This document shows positions 16,383 through 33,700 of a stretch of DNA of 64,000 nt, in pieces; position 1 is the first letter of the stretch; every line of letters begins with the position of its first letter. Location: the NCBI RefSeq assembly GCF_964340395.1, contig NC_135555.1:15603246-15667245 (forward strand). The letters run 5' to 3'. Below the pieces are notes generated by a model that saw nothing but the letters and a program-made list of their open reading frames with translations, was not told where the DNA came from and did not search any database. Both the position numbers and the translations under genes were made by a program. This DNA is from Glandiceps talaboti. Taxonomy: Eukaryota > Hemichordata > Enteropneusta > Spengelidae.

Positions 16383-16785
16383 CAGCTAAAATGATGTTGG
16401 CTTGGTGTTTACGATACACTCATGTAACATATGACATTTATTACACACCCCCAGACAACTTTTAATGGAAAACAATGACATAGGTGCTGTGCACAGTGGG
16501 GATGTAGAAGTAAAGTTGAAATATTGATTATCAGTTTGTTAGAAAATAAACAATTGCAGCCATTAAAATCGCGATGTCCATATGTAATGTTTTCATTAGA
16601 AATCTGTTTTACTGCACTGTGAAAGAATGACAATGCTTATCACTGTTCAATGTGATTGGGCAAATGATCCTGCCGTGGTTATTGGTTCTCTGTTATTGTT
16701 AGGCTAGAGTTGAAATGTGTGTATTTTTGTATTAAAAAACGTAATGTCCCATGACTGAAACACCAAGCCTACATCATTTTAGCTG
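16383..16785. mobile_element. Complete MITE, CAGCT family, TA flanks
   Basis: The left terminus CAGCTAAAATGATGTTGGC and the right terminus GCCTACATCATTTTAGCTG are inverted repeats. Each is bordered by TA, as expected for a TA target duplication (Tc1/mariner-type insertion). The inverted ends continue inward to tggtgttt / aaacacca. The length is 403 bases with no coding capacity. Relatives lie at 3750-4106 and 52811-53087. Confidence 0.85.
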
Positions 16786-18203
16786 TATGATACCTTGTTT
16801 ATTCTATCCGTGAGTACTTACGTGCACTCCAATGACGGCTCACTGGCGGGTTTTCAAGCTGTGTCTGTTTTCATGTATTTTGACATTTTCCAGTGTACAC
16901 TACTAAGTTATTACTGAACCATTGTCCGCCTGTAGTATTTATTGTTGATTGTGAGACGATTTGATTATGAAATTGTCGATTAACAATTTTTGCGGTTTCT
17001 GATTCCTTTTCAGTGAACTGGATGTCGGTTACATTTTTCAACATTTCCTCTGCACATCTAGTATAATATAGCTGCCATTCGATGACTGTATGTGATGGCA
17101 ATGCATGGGTTTTTTGGATCTTTAATTTTACAAATAGCACAACTATCTCCTCAGTCATTGCTGTATTGCCTAAACCATACTGTACGACATCGATAAGGGA
17201 GGCGAGCTAAATTATTAAGAGCTTCTTATCTTGCAGATTAACTCTTGGTTTGGACCCATTTGTGCAATGTTAAGTTACACGTATATGTCTTCTTGCAACA
17301 TGTAAAACATAGGTTGAGAATCGTCTGACATCTTCTAAGCTAGTCTATATTCTTCACAGTTGTACATGTTGTGTCATGTGATCTTTCATTTTTCAATTAT
17401 TTATTTGACCTTTTGTTATTTTTTCTGTCGTTTACGTCATTTTATCAAAATCGTTCGGATAAAATTAATCTCAGGAGTATTTCAAAGTTGGCCGCTGGCA
17501 TATACAAGGACTATTTGAAGTCACGAAGCGACAATGTCCATCACACACACACACACGTACACGTACACAGACATACTTTAATGTAATGAGGGACAGTAAA
17601 TCGCTAGACACGAGAGGATCGTATTTCATAGCTTTGAACATTTTCTGTTGAAAAAAAAATCGTCCTATATATTTGATATTCCTCTTAGAATGATTCGTAG
17701 CAAGGACGTCAGCAGAGGCAATTATTAAATGCCTATGAAACGGAAAGACTCAATCTTTTCATCACATATTTTCATTTCTATTATGGAGAATCACTTCATT
17801 AGAGAGATTGATGGCCTGACAGGTAGAGGACAAATGCACTTCATATGCAATACAAATCCTATACAGTCATCTTATAATGTATTAAGGGTGTTTTTACAAG
17901 ATTAAATCTCATGTTTGTGTAAAAGGAACTATATTTTTTAAACTAATTTTCTTGTTATTTCGACTTATTTATGTGCAAGTTTTAGTATGCATATATAATG
18001 AGGTAATCTAGTAGAATGGTCAAACCACGTCAGCATCCCAAGTATTTACACTTTATTGACAAACGTAACGTATGTGAGTGTATATCATTGGTAGAATGTG
18101 TTTACGACAATGGTAATCAAGCTTGTAACCGATGCAAGGCTGTTTACTTATGGCCATCAAGCCGCGCCAGCGTACAGAGTACCATCAACAATAACAGCCA
18201 GTT
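16786..18203. other. No convincing gene
   Basis: A 95-codon minus-strand frame (16871-17158) begins at a true ATG and has ordinary amino-acid composition, but it has no recognisable domain or splice context. It is left uncalled. Confidence 0.4.
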
Positions 18204-18480
18204 TCAAGTTACCGTTCACTGGCTCTGTTTGATACAACCACATATAACCAAGTAAGAAGCTGCACATGCCACACTTTAAGAAAGCAAGACAGACACCAAG
18301 TACAGACATCAAAACATTGTCACTTGTGCGTGTGCGTCTAGTTGCAGTATGATTTATTTTCTAATATTAGACAATATGAAGCAATACATTGTTATTTTGT
18401 TCAGTGTAGAACATGCAGTTTCCCAGGTTTTTTGCATTTTGCTGTATCAATCCTATGAACGGTAACTTGATATGGGCTGT
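18204..18480. mobile_element. MITE, TTACCGTTCA family
   Basis: Perfect 15-base inverted ends TCAAGTTACCGTTCA and TGAACGGTAACTTGA. A second inverted match follows inside (ctctgtttgatacaacca / gctgtatcaatc). The interior catcaaaacattg segment is shared with the copies at 29266 and 43981. No coding sequence. Confidence 0.85.
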
Positions 18481-19318
18481 AGTAATCAGGCTTTAATAAT
18501 TAGGTTGATTAAAAGGATTGAGCTGTTCCGTGTACAGGTTATTCCATTTTCCAAAGGGAAATCAATAACCGAAAAACTGCGAAAAGTTCCAGCTTCTGGA
18601 GTTTTAACGCCTCGGTAATATATTTAATTTTGCTCTGACTTTAATTGTTCAAGCAAATTCCATTTAGTTCTTAGCAAACAAGAAGTCAACTTCAAATTTG
18701 TCAATTGACATAAAACATTAAGCCATTTTAGAATCCAATATGGCCATTGAATACTGTGTTAATGGTATGGGAAAATACAAGGTTGCCAATTTCCTTGAAA
18801 ACAAGATGGCAAAACCCTCAATATCTTCTGCCGTTTCAAAAGGACAGGGGAGAAATGGGAAGGGATCGATTTAGTCGACAAGGATCGCTTTGCCTTAAAT
18901 GAAGATTTGGCAATTCATTAGAATCATTATACAATACACAGATACAGAAACAGATACAGGAATAACGTACATGGATGATAATATGTAATGGATATAGGAA
19001 ATTCAAATTGAGTTATAGAAAAACATCTCTACATTCCTTCAATTAATTCCTGAACATGATCCTCTTTCAAATATCGTATTTCCAATCGACACACAACATT
19101 AAAAAAATTGGCATACATTGACCAAAACCTGTATGGTTTTGGATTAGCCTTGTCTTTAATATACAATGCAAACGATTACCCGCAGTGCTTCCCAACAAAA
19201 TGGCGTCTGAACATTATGCAATATTGGTTTCTTTTTCTTCTTCTTTTCTCCTGTCCTACCAAATTCATCCTCTTTCATGTATTTGTAGCTTTTCAGCTAC
19301 GACTAGAATTGTTCCTTA
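18481..19318. other. Intergenic; dispersed repeat segment
   Basis: 18715-18850 (ccattttagaatccaatatg, tgtgttaatggtatgggaaa, ccaatttccttgaaaacaag) matches 4735-4863 in inverted orientation. Nothing coding is seen. Confidence 0.55.
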
Positions 19319-19678
19319 GGCCTACAAAATTGGTTGGTTCCGGTTACTCGACCCTAAACTTTTCTTTTTACGTATTCGAGAAAAAATACAACAAAATCGC
19401 GAAAATTGTGAAGTCTCGCGAGAAATATTGGATGTGGACACTGACATCTATTTGAAAAGTCAATATAAAACTGTTCTTCCAATCTGCAATGGCTGTACAT
19501 CGGATGGGAAGAATTAGAAAACCAATAACTGATAGACCATGTGGAAAACAACAGAAGACATAACTACCTGAACTAGACACTCACACGTGAAAAAATAAAA
19601 ATAATAAAAAACGCTACCTACCCCACCTATTCTCAAATTGAGCATATAATTGGAATCAGACAATTTTCGTTTAAGTCC
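19319..19678. mobile_element. Tourist-like MITE, family G1, copy 1
   Basis: The left end is TTA|GGCCTACAAAATTGG, then tggttccggttact. The inner core gtacatcggatgggaaga and the A/T-rich run before cctaccccacctattctc match the other G1 copies. The right end is decayed (agtcc, no TTA). The short minus-strand frames here are inside the repeat and are not genes. Confidence 0.85.
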
Positions 19679-20612
19679 AAGGTTTAATACAACGTAAATG
19701 GACATTCAGCTTCTCAATGCAATATAAAAGTGCAGTCACTGTGGCATTTGTCATGCTTCAAAGCTTCATACCATTAAAAATAGCAACACATTCATTCGGA
19801 ATGCGTTTAATACACTAGTGACAAAGGTCAACGTGAACAAGTGATCTGTTTACACATACTGCATTTATACCAGAAACCCTGTATCGTTCTATACTGTATG
19901 ATTGACAAATAACCGTCAGAATATTGCCAACGAAAGTTTTCATTTTCTTAATCATCTAGGCAAATCTGGCTTTAAAAAAAAAAAAATTCAATAAATAGTG
20001 ATTTCATTCGTTTATTCAAGTAGAGCTTTTCATGTCATTTTTGGTCACTTTTAATTCACTCACAAAAATCATTTTACCTAGCAAAGTAGACTTGAGAGTG
20101 AAATATGCGTGTAGCGGTCAGAATTCAAATGGTTAAAATGCAATGTTACCTCGTAATTATGTGTTCCCAAAGGATTCAGTCCTGTATGTTTTCTCTCGTG
20201 GTATACGCATGATTGAGTTCCCGATTGCAAAATTGAGGGTTTTTTATGTTTTCCCCCGAGTCCAGAATATATGCCTATTCTGATGTGAATCTCGACGTCT
20301 TGCCGGTCGTAATTTTTCTCCGCAAGCCTGTCGTTTGTTTTTCGCTGCTTAAATGTAACATTTGGAAGACAGATAACCAAATGACCTTGATACAGATCCA
20401 TGACAAGGAGGTGTATTCATGTAAAGTCTATTGTTTAATTTTTCTTAGAAGTTGAGCAATTTAGATTATCTTTTCACTGAAACTTTGCCGCAATGTACCG
20501 ATCAATTTACGCCTATTCTCCTTGTCAGCTATTGATCTGCGTGGATCTGCAATATGCAACAGCTGCATGTCAAACTTGAAGTTAGTATGACTGTGTTAGT
20601 ATGTGAAGTTAG
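19679..20612. other. No gene seen
   Basis: Both-strand open frames overlap around 20078-20455 but show no domain and no splice sites. Confidence 0.5.
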
Positions 20613-23302
<2,690 letters not shown>

Positions 23303-23340
<38 letters not shown>

Positions 23341-23350
23341 CACACACACA
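23303..23350. repeat. (CA)n microsatellite
   Basis: CA tract ending in a short poly(A). Confidence 0.95.
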
Positions 23351-23526
23351 AAAAAAACTGGGGTCAGTGACCGATTGTCTGACCAATTCGATACAAGTTG
23401 GTATCCCCAACAGTGGTCAGTTAGCCTTTGGTGTTATTCACAATTCACCATAATTATATGAAGGCCGCGTAAGGCTACATGTAAATGTGGTTTTGCCCGC
23501 GCGGAATATATGCGAAGATTTGCTGA

Positions 23527-23853
23527 AGCCTATAAAAAAAATTCAGCGTAATCGATTTTAGAATAAGTGAGGTAGGTAGACTTTTTATTTTATTTTTATT
23601 TTTTTACATGCACGAGTGTCTAGTACAGGTAGTTATGTTTTCAGTTGTTTTCCATATGGTCTCTGTGTGATTGGTTACATTCCATCATCAGATATACAGC
23701 CATTGTAGATTGGAAGAACAGTTTTATATCAATTTGTCTCTAATGGCAGTTCGCCCACTATTTCTAAGGAGACGTCACAATTTTCGCCGATTTAGGGTCG
23801 GCAGTGAAAAACTAGGTGTGGTCGGGTAAGCGAAACCAAACAATTTTTAGGCC
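23527..23853. mobile_element. MITE family G1, copy 2 (arm of a large palindrome)
   Basis: Begins gcctataaaaaaaattcagc and ends caatttttaggcc. The interior (ggtagttatgttttcagttg, ccatatggtctctgtgtgat, agattggaagaacagtttta) is the G1 core. It is oriented opposite to copy 3, 19 bases away. Confidence 0.85.
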
Positions 23854-23872
23854 TGATTTTAAAGTCAGTTTA

Positions 23873-24228
23873 CGCCTAAAAAATTGTTGTTTGGTTCAGG
23901 TTGCCCGACCCCCACCTAGCTTTTCACTGCCGGCCCTTAACGTTTTTTTCCCTATTCGAGAAAAAATAATAAAATCGCAAAAATTGTATGAAGTCTCACG
24001 AGAAATAGTGGATGCGGAAACTGACATCAACTTAAAACTGTTTTTCCAATTTATAATGGCTGTACATCTGATAGGAAGAAATAAACAACACAAACCCGAT
24101 TTGGAAAACATTGGAAAACTTGAACTAGACACTCACAGAAAAAAAAATAATAATAATAAAAAAATCTACCTACCCCACCTATTCTAAAATTGAGTGTAAT
24201 CGGAACCACGCAAGTTTCTTTATAGGCC
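23873..24228. mobile_element. MITE family G1, copy 3 (arm of a large palindrome)
   Basis: TTA precedes CGCCTAAAAAATTG at the left, and GGCC|TTA closes the right end, so a 3-base TTA duplication is visible. Inverted with respect to copy 2. The 123-codon frame crossing both copies (23816-24187) is a chance frame through the repeats. Confidence 0.88.
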
Positions 24229-25281
<1,053 letters not shown>

Positions 25282-25282
25282 C

Positions 25283-25460
<178 letters not shown>

Positions 25461-26178
25461 ATACGGTTAAAGCTCAGCTATAGGCGTTTGATATATCACA
25501 GGAATATCTGACACTTGTTCGCTGCCGGAGGAGGCAAAACATCAAATCTGATCTGCCAAAAGCACTACTGGTGCAGTTTTTTCCATTAGCTCTAATTTTA
25601 GTCTTCAATAGTTGCCTCTCAGTATTGATATAAACGTTATTTGAAGTCGACCATGTTTTGAATATTTCACGACTGACTTGTTTCCACACAGAGAGCAAGG
25701 CATGATGTTGTGACGCTGGCTGACATTTTGCCACTAGGGAGGTAATATCGTGCTGCATTGATATTTTTAATTAAGAGATAATGGTTTTCAGTTCAGGAAA
25801 GACGCTGTATGTCATGTGTGACAACGTCATATACCTAATACTGTGCTCTAGGGATTTTCACGAGCTATTCTCTAAAAGTGATCTTAGAGGTCTGTTTCGT
25901 TTGCAAGAGTATCTTACAATCAGAATCACGATGAATGGAAAAGCTATACAGATATGCTGTGTTGGAAAGCTTGGGGTCACTAACCTGTCCTCAGATCCCA
26001 GAAGACCGAATATTTTCTAATAAGTATCAACTATAAAACACAAACAAAATTGTTGTTCTGCGGTACATTTTAGTACAACGCCATCTACTATTACACTGGA
26101 CGCAAAGATAATGTGTTTATTAATGCATTCTTCTAGGAATTTTGCTTCAAATGTGGTGAAATCTACGATGCGTGAATT

Positions 26179-26240
26179 GTGTGCGTGCGTGTGTGTGTAT
26201 GTATGTATGTATGTATGTATGTATGTATGTATGTGTATGT
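26179..26240. repeat. (GTAT)n microsatellite
   Basis: Short GT run then repeated TATG units. Confidence 0.95.
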
Positions 26241-28049
26241 ATACGTGTGTATAACTAAGTTGTCATGATCGCTTCTTACATTATTTGCTGCAATCTCTAC
26301 CTCTGTCTGATTAGGCACACAAAAAATGTCCGATAAGTTATACATGACTTCAGAAAATAGGGTAGGTAGGTCGGGATTGTATTTTCTTTTACTTTTTTTC
26401 ACTACTTCGACCCAAAGATAACAGTTGATGAGATGTAAAAGAAGTAAATGAATTCGAAGACAATTATGTGATTCAGAAGTAGATGAACACAATATGCAGA
26501 CTGTGATGTTACAGGCTGAAATGACATCGTTTCTCTCTGGAATGTGATTTTTTAAAAAGTAAACAAAGATACTTTGGCAAGAAAATCTACAGGGAAATAG
26601 AAGTAAATTGTCATAATTGTACCTTTTTGCATGTTAAAAATGTTTAGGGTCGGTGGCTTATACTTAAGATAGGTCGAGTTATCGAAAAACCCTAGTCTAT
26701 TTTTATTCATTTTGCCTGTACTATGTCCAATCTATGAATGGTAGGAACCCCACCTTAAGGCAATTTTATCAACCTTCTCGCAGCTGTTGTCTGTCAAGAA
26801 CACAGTAAACAAGTTAATTTACAGACGAATGTTCGAATTAATGTACTATATGACTACTGTACATTGGACACATGCACGCATGTTGCATGTAAGACTGGTT
26901 AAAATCCTTATTAAGAGGTGCCATAACATATGCTCTGAATGTTGCAATATTGAATTCATAAAAGTACGGATTATGTACTGTGTACATGGCGTGGTTGCTG
27001 CACTCAAATTTCAGTTTATTTTTGTAAAAAATTGACAGACTCTTTGTCAAACGAAGATTAAAGCGCGGCATATGAACCTATATGTGGTGGAATTCTTGTT
27101 CCTATGGTGAATTACTAGTAAACGTGACTGCCTCTTTGACACGGTGTAAATCAATGTTGCTATAAGCCTTGAGAAATGATTCTTTTCACTACACAAAATA
27201 CAGACCAATCATTCTGTTTGTGTACATGGATGCACAGATGTTTCCTTATCTCTTTAAAAACCTTTCCACTATCCTACATAGTGTCAAAGTCCATACTTAA
27301 ATCGAAGTGCCGGTGGCGGTCATAAGGCCATTTTCGTGATCAGCAGCTAGCTTTACACTAGCCTGTTGTCTGCACTTGACGAGTACAGCGGGGTCCAAAT
27401 TCTGAGATTTAACAAGCTAGCCTGACATCAAAAAATGTACACCAAACATTCTACTCTGTCTACAGCTTCGGGAAATAGAGATAAATATGTATTTAATACA
27501 ACATTCGGATTTTAGAAATTTCGACTACATGCATTCTATGAATGTTAACATACAAATTTCCCAATCATATGGTGACACCCAGGAGGCAACTTGCGTTCTT
27601 ATGGCCGCTGCTACTTGAAGTGTATACAAGAGAATTATTAAAAGTTTCAGCTGCCAATGAAATTTTTCTTCGATAGCGCTTGACATATCCAGCGAAGTAA
27701 CGTGATAAAATAACTGTAAGACTCGTTGATAACGAAGTGACCCATTTCTTATATTTGCCTTTCCTCTGATGATCGCTATCTCTGTCATTGCTAGTTACTC
27801 CGAGTGTGTTTTTGAAGTGAAGCCGTCGCAAACTTTGGCTCAAGTAAGTATAATGCCTGTGTCTGCGTGTGGCAGGTGTCACGAGATGAACTATTTAAAC
27901 TGCAAGGTAAAAACTACTCAACGCAATTTATCTGACAATTGACAATAAATCCAGCATATAAATGTTGAACAGATGACCTTTCTCGTAATCATGGGTTTAT
28001 TTTCTACGTTGATTGTACAGTGACATTTGAGACTAATTTGAGACTATCA

Positions 28050-28235
28050 CAGTCACCTATCCAAAGGAAGCCTTGCTGATAACAAAACTCATCTCAGCTT
28101 CATCAACATCCTGACCACTTTTTCATAAATAACCTTGGTAATATAACAATTCCCCCTTCAGCTTCATCAGTATCCCAGTCACCTCTCCACAAATAGCTAT
28201 GCAGACAACAGACCCTTCTTTGCTTCATCAATGAG
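28050..28235. repeat. Degenerate ~60-67 base tandem repeat
   Basis: About three units recognised by cagcttcatcaacatcc, cagcttcatcagtatcc and tttgcttcatcaatgag, together with two agtcacctmtccamaa blocks. No coding sequence. Confidence 0.6.
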
Positions 28236-29265
28236 CCATAAATCACTACTACTTGGATTTTGATTGAATTGTTGCGAGTAACATCGGCGCATATGTAGAG
28301 TGTCCATTCTTGGCAACAGTCACATCCCCATGAATAGCTTCATTAGCTTTTTTATGAGGGTAGTTAAATGAAGTAGCTCCTGACCAACACAAGAATGTAT
28401 GCGATAATGACTATCTGAACTCAATCAAAAACAAATTTCTGAGCGCCTTTGCCTTCTATTTACCCGGTTTCCCTACTCTGTGAATGGATTTACGTTTCAA
28501 ATTCCAAGGTAATGATGGTGTTGAATCTTTCATCCTTCCTTCAAGAACACATGTACATGCACACCTGAATCACGTCATCATCATCAATTGTCCCGATTCT
28601 GTGAAAGCTTTACATTTTAAGAATTGCATTCCATGGATGGTCAAACAGGAAATCAACGCTCGTGACTACACATACATTTGAAAGAATAGTTTCAAAGCAG
28701 AGTTGAATTTTTAAACTATATTTCCAACAGAATAAAGGAGAAAAAATGTGCAATACTTTCTTAAATCTTGAAATTTGATACATTTTGTTCATGTGTTCTT
28801 ACAATAAACCTTGGTTGACAGCTTCAGCAATGTTTAGGAAAACAAACTGTTGAAGTGTAAGGAAGAAATGATGAAACTGTTTTTTCAGTTGTACATTTCT
28901 CATGGATTTTTACACAAGTTAGTAATTAACTTAATCAGATCATAGAAATTGGTCAACAAACATCAAAACTGAAAAAAACAGCCATTACAATTTGAATAAG
29001 TTCGGTCTGTACATCTTGATTCAAGTTGAATATGTACCTCTCAATGTCCGACATTTGTGCCAGATTTGGTTGAAATTGAGTTGTTGATTTCAGAGATATT
29101 GCTGTCCACATATTCCTATATAGCCCTTCTGGTTTGTGCCTATTTGGGGCTATAAACATGTGTCACATTAAACATGTCACTGCAGACTAATATACCAACT
29201 CTCTTTGAATGTGGTATAATAGTTAGAATTGTTACAAGAGCTGATCTAGAGATAGATACAGCCCA

Positions 29266-29592
29266 TTTCATGTTAGTGTTCACTGGTTCTGTTTGATATA
29301 ACCACGAAGAAAAAAAATAAGAAACTGCACATTCTACAGTCTTCAAGATATTAAGATAGAAAGAATGCAGTTTCTTGTAACATTTTGTCTAAATGAAATG
29401 AACTAAAGCGCCAACATACAGACATCAAATACAGGCATCAAAACATCGGAGTCATTGTGTCTGCATTTAGTCATAATTTGTTTAGATGGCTTATTTCATT
29501 AAGGAGAAATGTATTCTTGCTATCCTAAAGTGTACAATCTGAAGTTTCTTTTAGTTTCTGCATGGTTTTATCAAACAGCTGTGAACATGAAA
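29266..29592. mobile_element. MITE, TTACCGTTCA family, diverged copy
   Basis: Ends TTTCATGTTAGTGTTCACTG and TGTGAACATGAAA. The interior ttctgtttgatataaccac and gacatcaaa / catcaaaaca segments match the copy at 18204. Confidence 0.78.
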
Positions 29593-30447
29593 TCGACGGT
29601 AGGTTTGCTCATACAGCTTACAAAAGTTTGATAACCAAAAGTTGCACCAACTGGAATCAAACAGCATATCACTACAATTTAAAACACATTTTTATTTAGT
29701 CACTAATGTTGTACTTGAAAATATCTCTAACTTTCAAATAGGAATACAAAGCTTCAAACTTAAAATAATAAAACCTTTTATTACAACTAGTAACTACCAC
29801 CCATTCAAAACATTTCCTTTCATTACTACAGCCAGGAAATGTTTTCTTCTGTATTTCCACAAATTGTTTTGTGCCTTCTGAGGGTCCGATTGGGCTCTAT
29901 GTTACAAAGTAATGATAACAATATCAATTAATTGACATAATAATCATAATCATACAAATTAATATATCGTGATTATCTTGTAAAAAATCCTAACTCTAAA
30001 TTTTTAAATTAAGATTTGATGAAACATTGTTGCCTGCAGTACAGCTGGTTATGAATCTAACTTCAGCTGGACAGGATCTATTTATTTCCTTGTACTACAC
30101 CCTTGCATTGTGATGTTGTAAAAACCACACTAGTTGGCTCTTTAATAAAAACTAACTTAGATTCTGTTACAGAAATCTATCACCTTGAGCTTGCGAGTCT
30201 AAAATCCATACAAGGTATGAGAAAGGTGTTGGCTGTGACAGCTGTCATCAGCTAGTGTAAACTAATTGTAAAAGTATTGAAGGTTCCAATTGCTTTTAGC
30301 TGAAAGGTAATATAAAAATTGATGATTCTATGTTGTCTACATGTATATGGTTCACCTTTCATGGATCTATAAAACTGTAAGTATTAGCATGTCAGAAATT
30401 GTAAGGCCCATGTTTCAAATTAAAACTAAAAAGTGAGACTTGCATGA
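29593..30447. other. Region downstream of IPO4
   Basis: Presumed intergenic or alternative 3'UTR sequence. Additional AATAAA-type signals on - occur (for example tttatt near 30078), but no gene is seen. Confidence 0.4.
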
Positions 30448-30453
30448 TTTATT
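30448..30453 (-). terminator. Candidate IPO4 polyadenylation signal
   Basis: AATAAA on the minus strand, about 140 bases after the IPO4 stop codon, a normal distance for a short 3'UTR. Confidence 0.55.
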
Positions 30454-30593
30454 CTGTATGGTATACCAAGCTAGCTACTAGCATGTACATATAATTTTGG
30501 TTTCTGATGATGGTATATGAGCAAATGCAGGTGCATTACAAGCCTAGTAATACAATCATTGTTCACTTTTGACAAATTATTGTGTGTTTTATA

Positions 30594-30721
30594 CTAGCTG
30601 GTTACAACCATATTCAATTTTGTAACAAGTTCTGGTGGAAGGGTGCTGATTATTTTTTGGAAGTTTTCTGGTGATTGCTGGTGTATTTCTTTTACCATTC
30701 CTACCAACAGGATTTGTGTTT
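30594..30721 (-). CDS. IPO4: IPO4 last exon
   Basis: Acceptor TTTACAG|AA. The phase-1 split codon completes Glu, followed by TQILLVGMVKEIHQQSPENF to ...LNMVVTS and TAG at 30594-30596. It matches the extreme C terminus of importin-4 (a final HEAT helix pair). Confidence 0.95.
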
Positions 30722-33700
30722 CTGTAAATGATAAACAAATAAACAAGTCAATACACAAAGAATAACATTTGTACCAAGTCTTAGGTGAACCGACAAACAG
30801 CAGTTCAATATAATTTATGCTGGTATGTAAATTTTTCCAATACCTAGCCATGCAAAACACGCAAGTAGAAATATTTTTTCATACAATTACTGCACAATGA
30901 CATAAGGGACCTTGATGGAAAATATCCATGACGTAAGGTGCCTCGATGGAAACTATCTATGACATAAGTAACCTTGATGGAAAATCCATGGCATAAGGGG
31001 CTTTTTAGTCTATTCCTTTCAAGCTTATTAAATAAGTTGTATTTTGACACATGCAGTTTGAACAACTGACCTACAAAATAAATCAAGACTATGAGACACA
31101 TATTACATATGAAACGTTTTCAATCTTACCTGATTTAATTTGTTCTGTACCTAATACCTGCGCAAACACACCAAGCAGGACAGGAATTTGCTGAATAATA
31201 AGTGGGTGTCTGTTGTTAAATAGACTGACTATACAGGAAAACACTGTGACATTCTCTTCAAAATCTTGCTTCAATGGAAGACACTGCATGAGTATTGGCA
31301 AGACCTTGTGGATAAAGCAAACAATGAACAAAAATTAAGGAAATCTGTTGTGTTCTATTTCAGTAATTTTCATATTCTATAGGATATTCTCACCTTATTA
31401 CTTTACTGGGTTTTGTTCTTTCAATATTCTTTTTATAAGTGATTTAGCAATTACCATCTATTCTACTAAACGTGGTTTTGAGTGGCACGATGGTAATTAT
31501 TATCACATGACAATTCAACTCCATCGTGTGACACCAACCACCTGTCACTAAATCATCAATTGGCCTAAAGGTGAGTCCCAGATAGGATATGAAATTGTTG
31601 CCATTCAAAACGAAAGCAAGCTCAGATTGTAATTACTCCATTATTGTCTTAACACCTTGTTAATTGACAACATTCATAGACACATATTCTTATTATAAAC
31701 TCTCTGTGACAGCTTGAATTACTGTAATTGTCACATCAAAGGAAGTGTGCTATTATTCAAATAGAGTATATCTTTTGGCATTTTTACTTGAGAGGATGAT
31801 GCCTCTCCAGGAAACATACATTATGAAAGGCCTGTGACATCATAGTTAAAGCAATAATGCTTTACATCCTGTGTATAATATTAGGGCAATCAAAGCCAAG
31901 ATATATTAGTGATATCATTGAAGTCAAGATATAAGGCCCAAAAAAGAGAAGAATTGTTTCTGGTCAGTAAGCACATCACAATAAATACCCTTGCTTAACA
32001 CTTAAATACGGTCTTTTTTCATGTTTTTCCAGCCCATGCAGTCTACACATCCAGGGGAAACACAAAAATAACCCTCCCTACTTCAGAGAAGACAACTGCA
32101 TAGCCAATCAAGAACAAGCATATGACACCTGCCCCACATACACTCTTGCTCTTAAGTACTAAATAAAAAGAACAGTACCGTAACTGTCATAAATAGTAGA
32201 TTTAATGACAGGTTTGTCGAGAAAAAAAGAAAGAAAAAAGAAAAAAAAGAATTTGCATCGTCGCACCACTTTTGACAAAATGCCCTGACCAGAAACAATT
32301 TTTGTTTTGCCTAATTGTCCTGTGGTTGTACGCAATGCAAACATGACTGTGGCAAGGTTAATGGGCAGGAAGGGCACTCATCAATGTAGTCATTAGTTTT
32401 GTTTCTTTCATCTCCTTGCCATCATCAAACAGCCTCAATTTACACAAATCTTCATCTTTGTGAGTTATATATATAGAGCCAGCTCAATGACAACAAGTGC
32501 TGATACAACGTGAGAGTCAAGAGAATTGTGGAACTAGTAACCGTGAGATTGAATATTTTGTAAAGAACTTAAATCATCTAAGAACCAATTTGTTAAAAAA
32601 AAATACATTCAAGTATATCTTGGTAGGGAATTAGCAGTCTTGTTGGCAGGAAACTAAATGTTAAAACTTTCCAATTAAGATATTACCAATATGAGTATGC
32701 ATACTTAAAACTAAGGCAAACAAAATAATTGACTGTGTTTCCTATAACATGCCCTAAGCAAATACGGTAGGTAGGTTGGGGATTTTTTTTATTTTTCTAA
32801 AATTCTTTTTATTTTTTGTAAAATATTGCTTTGACCCAAAGACAAAGAAATTGTTGGTCAGAATATCCCTTCTGTGATAGTTTGATGAACTGTGTACAGG
32901 CATCACAGGAGAAAGATATACATGAAGGTTAAGAAGACAAAGAAGTGCTCATCTTTTTTCTTAAGTGTTTAAGCAGGTCAACAGGTAAATAATACAGTCA
33001 ATTGTGTTACCGGAAACACATCATTTCCTTTTAATTAGGTCTAAGGAATGAAACTCCTTATTTTGATAGTTTCACACGATGAGTTTATAAGCTTTTTTTC
33101 ATGGGTGAAATCACATGTACAGACATGAAACATTGATTTAACTATTCAACTGTAATGTTAAAGTCAAAGCAAGCCTTCAATGGCATTACAAATTGTCTTC
33201 CAGTATTCTTTGCGCAGTTGATGATGGCATAGCAGGGGTTTCCTCAACATTCTAGTGTATACGTATATACTATTAAAATTAGGTTATACAAATACAGTAC
33301 ATGTACATGTGTGCATATATATCGGGTTTAAAGACTGCCAATAGGAAATGATCATTAAAGTACATATATACTGTAATAAGTAGCATATTATAGTACATTT
33401 TAAAATGTGGAATAAAATAACATATAAACTCAGCATGTGGCCCTTCAAATTTAGTAAGAAAAACTAAGTAGTGGGAATGTACAATCTCTCTGGGATTACA
33501 GGCAGCCAACAGAACTAAATAGTAGGAGTAAACATCTGTGTTGCACCATTACGACGCACCTGAGCAGAATTAATGTCTTTCAAAAGTACTAGTACTGGAG
33601 GTTATTGGCCTTTCATATCAATGCATTAAACTCTAGTAATAGTTACATTTGTACAACCTGATAGGAAATTGAATTCGGTACAAATAAATTTGTGAATAAT

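Larger units (their letters stand above)
25461..29265. other. No convincing gene; scattered repeats
   Basis: Frames at 25474-25758 (-) and 25781-26020 (+) start with ATG and look protein-like, but show no domain and no splice support. 26355-26430 and 32763-32845 share ggtaggtaggt and gacccaaaga blocks, a further dispersed repeat. Confidence 0.4.

Noticed and set aside
16871-17158. 95-codon ATG frame on -
   Set aside because: Protein-like composition but no domain, no splice or promoter context. One such frame is expected by chance in 64 kb.
23816-24187. 123-codon + frame
   Set aside because: Runs through the paired G1 MITEs.
25474-26020. Divergent ATG frames of 94 and 79 codons
   Set aside because: No recognised motif and no splice signals of note; may be chance.
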